Shown: piece by piece, positions 35,271-43,379 of the stretch | How positions within the stretch are numbered: position 1 is the stretch's first letter | Layout of the letters: each line of letters begins with the position of its first letter | NCBI GenBank assembly: GCA_965217015.1 | Contig: OZ244224.1 | Span: forward strand, 496,001-560,000 | DNA: 64,000 nucleotides | Reading direction: 5' to 3' | Origin: JAYQKL01 sp038142705 | GTDB taxonomy: Bacteria; Pseudomonadota; Alphaproteobacteria; RS24 | Position numbers and translations under genes: made by a program | The notes under the pieces: generated by a model | The model's database searches: none | What the model was told of the DNA's origin: nothing | Seen by the model: only the letters and a program-made list of their open reading frames with translations

Positions 35271-36181
35271 GAGCCGTCTTGTTCCTTTTTCTTATTACTT
35301 TCTGCCATTTTTTTACCATCGAAACCGGCAATATAATCCCCTTTAACCAATGAATTTTGGGCATGGGCAAAATGGTGCATATGATAAACACCGTCCATGC
35401 CAGTTTTTTTGCCTTGTAGATTTTCAATATGATTACAGGCTTGTTTGGTCAGCAAGGACGCCATGCGGGGTTGCTGGGCAATTTTTTCAGCCATCTCAGT
35501 GACACAAGTTTCAAGTTCGTCACGCGCAACCACTTTGTTAATCATACCGGCGGCCAGCACGCGGTCTGCCGACCAGCGCTCACCGAGCAGTAAAAATTCC
35601 TTTGCAAGGCGTACATTCAGCTCAAATGGGTGGGCGAAATACTCAACACCCGGGAACCCCATTTGCACAACAGGGTCTTGGAAAAATGCATCATCTGACG
35701 CCACAATCAGGTCACAAACCCAAGCCAGCATCAGCCCGCCTGCAATGCATCCGCCATGCACTTGCGCAATTGTGGGTTTCGGCACTTCTCGCCAACGATG
35801 GCAAAAGCCGAGATAAACTTCCATTTCGCGAATATAGGCCAGCTCTGCGCCTGGTTTATTATCATGGTTATAAATCATTGCCCGGCGGTCTTCGCGGCCA
35901 ATATGATAATCGCGTCCCGGAGTGCCAATATCATGGCCTGCCGAGAAATGCTTACCATTTGCTTTCAGCACAATGGTTTTAACATCATCATCGCCGGTTG
36001 CTTTGAAAAAAGCATCGTCAAGGGCATAGAGCATTTGACCATTTTGGCTGTTATGAAATTTTGGTCGATTGAGTGTGATATAAGCAACCTTGTTCTTTAC
36101 CTCGTAAAGAATTGGGTTTTCTTCCTCATATACAACATCTTTTTCCTGACGCGGAACTGTCTCATTATCTTGGCTCATCAT
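35267..36181 (-). CDS. Crotonase-family protein lacking both canonical catalytic glutamates
   Basis: 304 residues. The acyl-CoA oxyanion region FSAGHDIG and AQVHGGCIAGGLMLAWVCDL are clear. An insertion with YHIGREDRRAMIYNHDNKPG lies between them. At the two positions where enoyl-CoA hydratase has Glu (GG.E.A and PE..lG) this protein shows GGLMLA and DPVVQMGF, so simple hydration is doubtful. Homologues with AWxCDLIVAS...DPV..MG are common in steroid and actinobacterial clusters. It is encoded between ipdB and ipdC, so it acts in ring C/D catabolism; the step is unknown. Confidence 0.83.
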   Translation of the reverse strand: MMSQDNETVPRQEKDVVYEEENPILYEVKNKVAYITLNRPKFHNSQNGQMLYALDDAFFKATGDDDVKTIVLKANGKHFSAGHDIGTPGRDYHIGREDRRAMIYNHDNKPGAELAYIREMEVYLGFCHRWREVPKPTIAQVHGGCIAGGLMLAWVCDLIVASDDAFFQDPVVQMGFPGVEYFAHPFELNVRLAKEFLLLGERWSADRVLAAGMINKVVARDELETCVTEMAEKIAQQPRMASLLTKQACNHIENLQGKKTGMDGVYHMHHFAHAQNSLVKGDYIAGFDGKKMAESNKKKEQDGS

Positions 36182-36193
36182 GTCACCTTTGGT

Positions 36194-36979
36194 CTATGAA
36201 CGAATGCCGGGCGGATTGTCCTTAAAAACGGTTGCGCGCAAATTATGCGGGTCAAGTTCATTTAAAATGGACAATTGCTCCTCAGTCGGGGCAGGGGTCT
36301 CGGGGATATTATCAGGAATAACCAAATCAAAGCCTGTATTATCCTGCACCTCTTCCGCGCTGACACCCGGGTGTAAAGAGCGTATGGCAATTGCATGATT
36401 TTCACCAGAAAAATCAAGAACACATAAATTGGTAACAATGCGGCGATGGTCTAGACCAGGCGGATATTTCCCATCTGGATAGCGGTCAGGGTTATACCCC
36501 GCACCACTCACCATATCGACTTCTCCAGCAACAAAAGCTTTTGTGTTATGGGCTGGCACAAACATTGAAGTGCGGTTATTGATTGTATTACCCGGCAAAC
36601 CACGCACGCCTAGCAGAGTAACTTTTGGGTTTTGATAGTCACCAATGGCGGAAAGATTCATTTGGCCAAATTTATCAACCTGAACCGGCCCAACAAAAGC
36701 ATGGCGATTGCCGCGTGCGATAAGGTCAAAAACGCGTTCATAACCGATTTGGCCTTCTTTTTTTGGTTCATAACCATTGCGTTTGCCCACAGGCACGGGC
36801 TCGGACACGAAATAATACTCGCCATCAGACATCATCAGTCCGGGCAGAAATGTTTTCTTCGCCAGTGAGCCTGCCAGTCTTGGCACAAGTCCAATCAGCG
36901 TGGCAAAAACTTCCGAGTCTTCTTCGGTAAAAATATCAGCACCAGCAGCGATGCATAATTCAGCAAGAGAATAGCTCAT
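36194..36979 (-). CDS. ipdB: IpdB, beta subunit of the COCHEA-CoA (ring C-opening) hydrolase
   Basis: 261 residues, class I CoA-transferase fold. Recognised blocks: GLMMSDGEYYF, GYERVFDLIARGNRHAFVGP, GQMNLSAIGDY, VRGLPGNTINNRTSMFVP, DMVSGAGY and SLHPGVSAEEVQD. These follow mycobacterial IpdB. Together with IpdA it hydrolyses the CoA-linked cyclohexenone, opening ring C. It is encoded 8 bases after ipdA, as expected for a two-subunit enzyme. Confidence 0.9.
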   Translation of the reverse strand: MSYSLAELCIAAGADIFTEEDSEVFATLIGLVPRLAGSLAKKTFLPGLMMSDGEYYFVSEPVPVGKRNGYEPKKEGQIGYERVFDLIARGNRHAFVGPVQVDKFGQMNLSAIGDYQNPKVTLLGVRGLPGNTINNRTSMFVPAHNTKAFVAGEVDMVSGAGYNPDRYPDGKYPPGLDHRRIVTNLCVLDFSGENHAIAIRSLHPGVSAEEVQDNTGFDLVIPDNIPETPAPTEEQLSILNELDPHNLRATVFKDNPPGIRS

Positions 36980-36987
36980 AATAACCT

Positions 36988-37866
36988 CTAAAAAATCGGT
37001 AGGGGAAGGGCGCGGACTTTTTCTTCACCGCCAATCGCGGCAAGATAGTCATCTGTGTTGACAAATTCGTCGCAATAAGCGCTCCAGCCTTCGCCCACAG
37101 CCTGTGAATAGGTTTTCAAATGCCCGACATCAATGCCGTAATCTGGCCCATTAGATGTTGGGTGCGCGCCAAATGGCACTTCAGCAACCCCCGTGACGAG
37201 ATTGCGCTCAATCGGCATGCGTTGGATTTTTGTGTCATCGTTAAAGGCGTTTGTGTCGACAATTTTTTCAGCCGTTAAAAAGGCTTTGTTTGCGGCACGA
37301 CAGAACCATTCATCAAAGAAAACATCTGGCCCGCCAATATAACTATTGCCGAGTTTGTCTGCCTCGCTCACATGGCATAAGGCCACATCAAGATTTATGG
37401 CTGGCATCGCCACCAAAGACTCGCCTTGATAAGGGTCTTTGATGATTTTAATGTCAGGATTGCGGGTCAATACATCTGTGCCAAGCCCAGCGCGGCAGGG
37501 CAGGAATGGCAGTTTCTGAGCTGCTGCTTTGAGACCGAGCTGAAACATGCCTTCATCAACTTCCATCACCTCAAATTCACCAGCAGAACGCGCGCGGCGA
37601 AAATGCGCTTCCATTGGAATGACATCAAGCGAGACAAATCCAAAAATAAGTTTTTTAATTTTCCCTGCGCTTGCGAGCATGCCGACATCGCAGCCGCCAT
37701 AGGCCGCAATGGTTAAATCTTTAATATCGGTTTTGAGAATTTCCCGAATAAGCGCCATGGGCTTACGACGTCCGCCCCAACCACCAACACCAATGGTCAT
37801 ACCGCTTTCAAGTTGGCTAACAATCTCTTCAACGGATTGTAATTTGTTAATTTCTGGATAAGACAT
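36988..37866 (-). CDS. ipdA: IpdA, alpha subunit of the COCHEA-CoA (ring C-opening) hydrolase
   Basis: 292 residues from the ATG at 37866, which has AGGTGA at ideal spacing; a GTG nine bases upstream would overlap the hsaC gene. Motifs GMTIGVGGWGGRRKPMALIR, AAYGGCDVGMLASAGK, EVDEGMFQLGLKAAAQ (containing the likely active-site Glu) and FLPCRAGLGTDV match IpdA rather than ordinary acetate or succinyl CoA transferases. It works with IpdB in the cytosol. Confidence 0.9.
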   Translation of the reverse strand: MSYPEINKLQSVEEIVSQLESGMTIGVGGWGGRRKPMALIREILKTDIKDLTIAAYGGCDVGMLASAGKIKKLIFGFVSLDVIPMEAHFRRARSAGEFEVMEVDEGMFQLGLKAAAQKLPFLPCRAGLGTDVLTRNPDIKIIKDPYQGESLVAMPAINLDVALCHVSEADKLGNSYIGGPDVFFDEWFCRAANKAFLTAEKIVDTNAFNDDTKIQRMPIERNLVTGVAEVPFGAHPTSNGPDYGIDVGHLKTYSQAVGEGWSAYCDEFVNTDDYLAAIGGEEKVRALPLPIF

Positions 37867-37867
37867 A

Positions 37868-38770
37868 TTAATCACCTATTTGAGGGAAATCATATTCATG
37901 GCCCCAATAATCACCTGAGGTGCTTTTGGTTGGCGTAAATTTTGACCAGTCTTCAATGGTTAGACCATCAAAACCAACTTCAATACCAAAGCCTCCCGGC
38001 GCGAAGAAATAAAATGAAATCATTTCATCGTTTGAATGGCGCCCAAGCGAAGCAAAAATATGCAGGCCAGCCTGTTTCACGCGATCCATACAATAACCAA
38101 CATCGTCCATTGTTTTCATCTCAACCATCAGGTGAATGAGATTTATCGGGTGCGGAAAATTATAAAGCCCCAATGTATGATGTCGGGGGTTATTGGCGTG
38201 TAAAAATAAAATGCGTTGGTCAGGCAGGTTTTCAGCAGGTGGTGGCAAGGTGAGGTCATCACTAATCCCAAAGCCCATAAGCTCTGTATAAAACTTTTCT
38301 GTGGCCTCGTTTTCAGGTGCTGGCACAACCAAATGCCCCAGCCCCATATCATTTGTCACAAAACCACTTACCCCTGCGCCAGGTTCAAATGCTGAGCCCG
38401 CCTCGCGGCTATGACAAATTTCAACATGATTGCCCGATGGATCATTAAAGCTGGCAAATTCTGCAACAGCGCGGCGCTTGGCTTCGTTACTATCGCCGCG
38501 TGTTACTTCCACCCCAGCATTGGTCAGCGTTGTGATTTGGTCTTCAAAGTCTTGTTGGCTAGCCATTAAATAGCCCGGTGCAAAGAATTTATCTTCATCA
38601 GCCGGCTCAACCATATAGCGGAAAGGAGCCTCGTCCATTTTCAAATAGACTGCGCCGCTTTCATCATCTCGTGAAGCCGGCTTAAAGCCAAGAATGTCTT
38701 GAGCAAATGTTGACCATTCACTTGGATTTTGAACTTTCAAAATCACATAAGCAAGTTCTGATACTGCCAT
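37868..38770 (-). CDS. hsaC: HsaC-like extradiol ring-cleavage dioxygenase (type I)
   Basis: 300 residues with two vicinal-oxygen-chelate domains. The Fe(II) ligands are His146 (GLGHLVV), His213 (NLIHLMVE) and Glu264 (FGIEVGFDG), with supporting His in RHHTLGL and Tyr in SFYFFAP. HsaC (TesB in Comamonas) cleaves the catechol of 3,4-DHSA, opening steroid ring A. It is encoded between hsaD and ipdA, and hsaA is two genes upstream, matching its place in the pathway. Other extradiol substrates are possible but unlikely here. Confidence 0.9.
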   Translation of the reverse strand: MAVSELAYVILKVQNPSEWSTFAQDILGFKPASRDDESGAVYLKMDEAPFRYMVEPADEDKFFAPGYLMASQQDFEDQITTLTNAGVEVTRGDSNEAKRRAVAEFASFNDPSGNHVEICHSREAGSAFEPGAGVSGFVTNDMGLGHLVVPAPENEATEKFYTELMGFGISDDLTLPPPAENLPDQRILFLHANNPRHHTLGLYNFPHPINLIHLMVEMKTMDDVGYCMDRVKQAGLHIFASLGRHSNDEMISFYFFAPGGFGIEVGFDGLTIEDWSKFTPTKSTSGDYWGHEYDFPQIGD

Positions 38771-38785
38771 TTTTATTCCCCAAAA

Positions 38786-39619
38786 TTAGTCATTGAGCAG
38801 AAAATCCAAACTGATGGCGTTAAACATGCGCGGGTGTTCAATCATCACCCAGTGGCCGCATGCATTTACCTCAATCAATTTGGATTGGTTATTTGCGCGT
38901 AAACATTTTTCTTTGCCAGAAGGGGGCATGAACAAATCATCAGCGCCCCAAAAAGTTAAAATTGGATGCGTTAACTCTTTCAAGCGCGGCCCCAAATTCG
39001 GCGTTTTCATGGTCGTAATCACTTCAGGCGGCTGGGTTTGCGCAACTTCCCAGCGCATGGATACAAGCGAGTCTGTCACCAGCGCGTCATCGTGCACAAA
39101 ATGATGCATTACCGCGCGCAATGCCTCTTCACTCATGCCATTTTTTGTGGCTTCCATCATTTTAGCGATGCCAGGCATGGTGAAATAATCTTGCTGTTCT
39201 TCAATGCAGCCGGGCCCCATTAAAATCAGCTTGTTCACAAAGTCTGGATTGTCCAATGCAATTTGAATGGCAATGCCCGCGCCCAATGAATTGCCGACAA
39301 AATGGCACTTTTTAACGCCCAAAGAGGCAAGCCCCGCCATCAGCGTATCGCAGAAAAGCTGGAGCGTATAATCCCCCAAATCTGTTGGTTTATCGGTGTA
39401 ACCGAACCCAATCATATCTGGCAATAAGACATAAAAACCAGCATCAGCAAACGCCTGTGCATTATTATGGAAATTTGCATAAGCGCTGTTTCCTGGCCCA
39501 GACCCGTGAACAAAAACAACAGCAGGGTCTTTGGGATCGCCAAAGGTCAGGAAATGCATTTTTATTGGGCCGGCCTCTACAAATTGCCCCTCTGGTGGCC
39601 GCATCGGTGCATCAGTCAT
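38786..39619 (-). CDS. hsaD: HsaD-like meta-cleavage-product hydrolase
   Basis: 277 residues. The oxyanion motif is HGSGPGNSAYANF, the nucleophile Ser is in GNSLGAGIAI, Asp is in FWGADDLF and His is in ACGHWVMIEHP, the BphD/HsaD (TesD) set. It hydrolyses the C-C bond of 4,9-DSHA, giving HIP and a hydroxyhexadienoate. The start overlaps the hsaA stop by one base (TAATG). The product HIP is the substrate of the FadD3-like ligase encoded at 40924. Confidence 0.9.
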   Translation of the reverse strand: MTDAPMRPPEGQFVEAGPIKMHFLTFGDPKDPAVVFVHGSGPGNSAYANFHNNAQAFADAGFYVLLPDMIGFGYTDKPTDLGDYTLQLFCDTLMAGLASLGVKKCHFVGNSLGAGIAIQIALDNPDFVNKLILMGPGCIEEQQDYFTMPGIAKMMEATKNGMSEEALRAVMHHFVHDDALVTDSLVSMRWEVAQTQPPEVITTMKTPNLGPRLKELTHPILTFWGADDLFMPPSGKEKCLRANNQSKLIEVNACGHWVMIEHPRMFNAISLDFLLND

Positions 39620-40791
39620 TAGACAAACACATCTGTGCTCTCGCCAGTCAACTGCATGCCACCAAAGTTACGGGCAAAGCTCACTGGGTTATTAGCCACA
39701 TGCGCGCGCGCAATATGAATATCATGCCAGATTTCCTGAATGGGTGAGCCATCATAAACACTGCGGCCACCTGCAATGTTAAAGAGCAGGTCAACAGCTT
39801 CCATCATGCGCTCAATCACAAGGCTGGCTTGATAGCGATATTTAACACGATCCATCATTGGGATTTCTTCACCATTTGAAACTTTTTCCATCATTTCATC
39901 AAAATTTCTGAAAACAATGGCTTCTGTCTCATCAATCAGATTGGCGCATTCGGCTACGCGGCGCGTAACATCTGGGTCGCCCGCAAGACGCGTTGTATCT
40001 GTTGAGCTTGTGGTGGCGTTATCTAGAAATAATTTCAATGCATGTTTGGCTGCCCCGATAGAAGGAGAGGAGACAACACGCACAAACATTTGCGCCCATG
40101 GAATGGAATACATCGGATTATCTTGAAATGAGACGCAATTAAACCCGTCCATTTGATGATGTGTGCGATGCTCGGGAATAAAGACAGGTTCCTCAATGAC
40201 AATATCATTTGAGCCCGTTGCATGCAGCCCCATTGGGAACCATGTTTCTTCAATAACATAATCAGGCTTTTTCACAAGGAAAGTGCGATAATGCACACCT
40301 GATGGGTGGTCTGGAATAACCCCGCCAAGCAATACCCAATCGCAATGCAATGAGCCGCTGCTCCAGCCCCAACGACCAGAAAGCTCAAAACCGCCTTCAA
40401 CCGTTTTTACTTTCGCGCCTACAGGATTATAAGAGGACGAAATCAATGTATCAGGGCCGCTTGCATAAACTTCTTCAGCGGCTTGTGGGGGCATGATTGC
40501 CAGCTGATAGGCATGAACGGCAATAATACCGCTAGCCCAGGCTGTACTCATATCGCGTTCAGCAATGTCCAATGCTGATTTGAAAAACTCTTGGGGTGTG
40601 ACTTCCATACCGCCATATTTTTTTGGCAAGACTGAACGGAAAAAACCTGTATCGCGTATCGCATCGATTGTTTCTTGCGGAATCACTCGGTTTTTACGGC
40701 CTTCAGCAGCGTTTTTGGAAATAATATCCAGCGCAGGGGTGATATCAAGTGCGCTCGCTTGAGGTGTTGTTTCTTGAATGGCTTGTGACAT
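39619..40791 (-). CDS. hsaA: HsaA-like flavin-dependent 3-HSA hydroxylase (oxygenase component)
   Basis: 390 residues, acyl-CoA-dehydrogenase fold of group D flavin monooxygenases. GRWGWSSGSLHCDWVLLGG, MGLHATGSNDIVIEE and a C-terminal GGRSVYDGSPIQEIWHDIHI (in place of the ACAD end) match HsaA/TesA2. It uses reduced flavin from a separate reductase to ortho-hydroxylate 3-HSA to the catechol 3,4-DHSA. The reductase is not adjacent; the flavin reductase at 45253 is the best candidate. First gene of the hsaADC-ipd run, behind a 132-base gap holding an operator-like palindrome. Confidence 0.88.
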   Translation of the reverse strand: MSQAIQETTPQASALDITPALDIISKNAAEGRKNRVIPQETIDAIRDTGFFRSVLPKKYGGMEVTPQEFFKSALDIAERDMSTAWASGIIAVHAYQLAIMPPQAAEEVYASGPDTLISSSYNPVGAKVKTVEGGFELSGRWGWSSGSLHCDWVLLGGVIPDHPSGVHYRTFLVKKPDYVIEETWFPMGLHATGSNDIVIEEPVFIPEHRTHHQMDGFNCVSFQDNPMYSIPWAQMFVRVVSSPSIGAAKHALKLFLDNATTSSTDTTRLAGDPDVTRRVAECANLIDETEAIVFRNFDEMMEKVSNGEEIPMMDRVKYRYQASLVIERMMEAVDLLFNIAGGRSVYDGSPIQEIWHDIHIARAHVANNPVSFARNFGGMQLTGESTDVFV

Positions 40792-40830
40792 TTTTTATCT
40801 CCCTATCGATAGAAATAAAGTTTAACATGA

Positions 40831-40862
40831 ATGCGTAATTATAAAAGCATTTTTTTACGCAT
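40831..40862. promoter_or_regulatory. Inverted repeat ATGCGTAA-N16-TTACGCAT before hsaA, candidate operator
   Basis: Perfect 8-base arms at 40831-40838 and 40855-40862, centred about 55 bases before the hsaA ATG. The same TTACGCAT core occurs three times in front of the flavin reductase gene (45165-45235). The gap 40792-40923 has no gene. Which regulator binds is unknown. Confidence 0.55.
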
Positions 40863-40923
40863 TTTAAGAGATTTATCTGTATAATTGTTTAAATATCGCA
40901 AATTTTACCTTGTTTAATTTTGA

Positions 40924-42459
40924 TTATTCGTTTTCTGTCAGCAAAAATTTCATAACTTTTCCCGATGCATTACGGGGTAATTCTGAAACAAAATCGATTC
41001 GACGCGGTACTTTATAATTTGCCAACTTCTCTTTTGCCCAGATGAGAATATCATCAGCCGAGGCGTTGGCATTGTTGGTCAGCACAATAAAGGCACGCGG
41101 GACCTCGCCCAAACGCTCATCAGGCATACCAATAATCGCAATATCAGCAATTTCCGGATGCAGCATAAGGTTTTGCTCCACCTCAGCTGGATAGCAATTA
41201 AAACCGCCCACGATAATCATATCTTTTTTGCGGTCCGTGATTTGAACATAGCCAGCTTCAGTTTGTCGGCCAATATCACCCGTTTTGAGCCAGCCATCTT
41301 CAGTAATCGTGGCGCGGGTCGCTTCGGGGTCGTCCAAATAACCCTGCATGACATTAAATCCACGCACCCAAATTTCGCCTTCTTCGCCATGCGCAACATC
41401 ATTGCCCGCATCATCAACAAAACGCAGCTCAGTATTTACCAACGGTTTTCCACAAGTTGTGGCGATGGTTTCAAAATCATCACCCTTCACACACAGGGTA
41501 ACAACCCCACACGATTCGGTCAGGCCATAGGCCGAATAAACATGGTCAATACCAAGTGTGACGGTCATTTTTTCAATTAAGTCTATCGGTATCACTGCCG
41601 CGCCTGTGGTGGCGACACGCAATGAGGAGATGTCGTAATCCTGTAATTTGTCAGAGGCGAGCAGAGATTGAAACACTGTCGGCGCGCCTGGCATGACCGT
41701 GATTTTATCGCGCTCAATGCGCTGCAACACATTTTCTACATCAAACACACCCAGCGGGTAAATGGTGGCACCCTTTAAGAGGCAGCACAACCAGCCGGCT
41801 TTATATCCAAAGCTATGGAAAAAAGGATTAACGATTAAATATCTGTCGCCTTGTGTCATACCAATCGCGCTAGAGAAGCTGTCAAAAACCGCACAATTTT
41901 GTCCATGTGTTGTCATCGCGCCTTTGGGCGCACCTGTGGTGCCGGAGGTAAAAATAATGTCCGATAAATCATCGGGCTGAACGCCATCTAGTGCCGCCAT
42001 ACTGAGTGGGGCGGCATCTGCCATGAATTGAGCCAACTGGCTGGTCTCATCGGTTTTTAAGATAATTGTTTCCTGCAGGTCTGGCAGGGTTTCATCAGCA
42101 ATCAGGGCAGGGTAATCAACGCCTAAAAAACCCTGCACGGTAAATAAAAATTTTGCCTTTGAGCGTCTGATAATGTCGGCAGCTTCCGCGCCTTTATATC
42201 GCGTGTTGAGCGTGACCAACACCGCGCCCAAGGATTGACCAGCTAAGGCCGCAATGACCCATTCGGCGCAATTGGGCGCCCAAATGGCAAAGCGATCCCC
42301 TTTTGCTAAACCTTTAGCTTGAAGAGCGCCAGCCATTTGCAAAACCTGCGCCAGTAATTCTTCATAGGTTAACTGCCAGTCATCATCACATAAGGCGAGT
42401 GTGGTCGGGTGTTGCGTGGCGGTTTCGCAAAGTGTTTGAGGGATGGTTTTGAGACTCAT
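40924..42459 (-). CDS. fadD3: FadD3-like HIP-CoA ligase
   Basis: 511 residues, ANL superfamily. Motifs: IIFTSGTTGAPKGAMTTHGQ, NPFFHSFGYKAGWLCCLLKG, YSAYGLTESCG, KTGDIGR, GGFNCYPAEVEQNL and the final LPRNASGKVMKF with the adenylation Lys. The FHSFGYKAG and FN.YPAEVE blocks recall FadD3, which activates HIP (the C/D-ring propanoate) to its CoA thioester. GAGGA precedes the ATG. It has its own divergent promoter region toward the SDR at 42592, and lies upstream of hsaA on the same strand. Confidence 0.85.
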   Translation of the reverse strand: MSLKTIPQTLCETATQHPTTLALCDDDWQLTYEELLAQVLQMAGALQAKGLAKGDRFAIWAPNCAEWVIAALAGQSLGAVLVTLNTRYKGAEAADIIRRSKAKFLFTVQGFLGVDYPALIADETLPDLQETIILKTDETSQLAQFMADAAPLSMAALDGVQPDDLSDIIFTSGTTGAPKGAMTTHGQNCAVFDSFSSAIGMTQGDRYLIVNPFFHSFGYKAGWLCCLLKGATIYPLGVFDVENVLQRIERDKITVMPGAPTVFQSLLASDKLQDYDISSLRVATTGAAVIPIDLIEKMTVTLGIDHVYSAYGLTESCGVVTLCVKGDDFETIATTCGKPLVNTELRFVDDAGNDVAHGEEGEIWVRGFNVMQGYLDDPEATRATITEDGWLKTGDIGRQTEAGYVQITDRKKDMIIVGGFNCYPAEVEQNLMLHPEIADIAIIGMPDERLGEVPRAFIVLTNNANASADDILIWAKEKLANYKVPRRIDFVSELPRNASGKVMKFLLTENE

Positions 42460-42591
42460 TGAAAAATCCTCTAAACTGGGTTTTATGTTGTCATGCTAAT
42501 GTGTAACATCATTATAAAAGTATTCTTAGACTTTTTGTTAAATTCACGCAATAAGTGCGACAGGGTAGGAATGTAAATTTAAGGAAATAAA
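42460..42591. promoter_or_regulatory. Divergent promoter region between fadD3 and an SDR gene
   Basis: 132 AT-rich bases. ATGTT (42485-42489) and AACAT (42505-42509) form a short inverted repeat with a 15-base spacer, and TTCACGCAATAAGTGCGA at about 42543-42560 loosely resembles the ACGCA core seen before hsaA. Neither is strong. Promoter function is inferred from orientation. Confidence 0.35.
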
Positions 42592-43365
42592 ATGTCTCTT
42601 TTTGATGGGCAAATAATCATTGTGACAGGCGGCGGGCGCGGTATCGGGCGTGGCATCACAGAAAAATTTGTAAATGCGGGCGGGCAGGTTTTGATATGTG
42701 GCCGCAATGAACCGGAGGCTTTTGCGCCTGACATACAAAAAAATGTTCATTTCATGGCATGCGATGTGCGCGACCCAGAGGCGGTGGAAAAGCTGATTGC
42801 GCACACAGACACGCTGGCAGGTGATTTTACAACGCTTATCAATAATGCAGGTGGTGGCCCGCCGGTTGCCAGTGCCGATGCCAGCCCGAAGCTGACCGAG
42901 TCCGTAATCAAACTGAACCTTATTGCCCCGATTTATACCTGCCAATATGCGTATCAGCATATGATGAAAAATAAAATTAACGGCTCATTGGTTAATATTT
43001 CCAGCGTTTCTGCTATCCGCTCATCGCCTGGCACAATGGCTTATGGCGCGGCCAAAGCGGGGTTGTTGAACGTTACAACCTCTTTAGCGATGGAGTGGGC
43101 GCCAGATGTGCGGGTGAACGCGATTATTGCTGGCCTCATTGAAACAGACGCGGCAGAAGACCACTATAATGGTGAAAAGGGCATGGCTTATTTGGCTGAA
43201 AACCTGCCCATGAAGCGCATGGGGCGGCCTGAAGATATTGCCAATGCGTGTTTATTTCTAGCTAACCCTGAAAATGCTTATGTTTCGGGTGCGTGTTTGG
43301 AAGTGTTTGGCGGTGGTGAGCCACCAAGCTTCTTGAAAATCACTGAAGAAGCACTTAAGCTATAA
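42592..43365 (+). CDS. Short-chain dehydrogenase/reductase
   Basis: 257 residues. VTGGGRGIGRGITEKFVNAG, LINNAGGGPP, SSVSAIRSSPGTMAYGAAKA (catalytic Ser, Tyr, Lys) and a C-terminal SGACLEVFGGGEPP. It is divergent from fadD3 and converges on the Old Yellow Enzyme gene. A mycobacterial SDR in the HIP cluster (Rv3549c) looks similar from memory, so an acyl-CoA or ring-alcohol dehydrogenase function is possible. A Shine-Dalgarno AAGGAA lies before the ATG. Confidence 0.86.
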   Translation: MSLFDGQIIIVTGGGRGIGRGITEKFVNAGGQVLICGRNEPEAFAPDIQKNVHFMACDVRDPEAVEKLIAHTDTLAGDFTTLINNAGGGPPVASADASPKLTESVIKLNLIAPIYTCQYAYQHMMKNKINGSLVNISSVSAIRSSPGTMAYGAAKAGLLNVTTSLAMEWAPDVRVNAIIAGLIETDAAEDHYNGEKGMAYLAENLPMKRMGRPEDIANACLFLANPENAYVSGACLEVFGGGEPPSFLKITEEALKL

Positions 43366-43379
43366 GTTAATAAATACTT

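Noticed and set aside
34836..35336. Long open frame on the plus strand opposite ipdC
   Set aside because: It is antisense to a well-supported gene, rich in Cys/His/Phe with no recognisable motif; similar antisense frames recur opposite most genes because of base composition.
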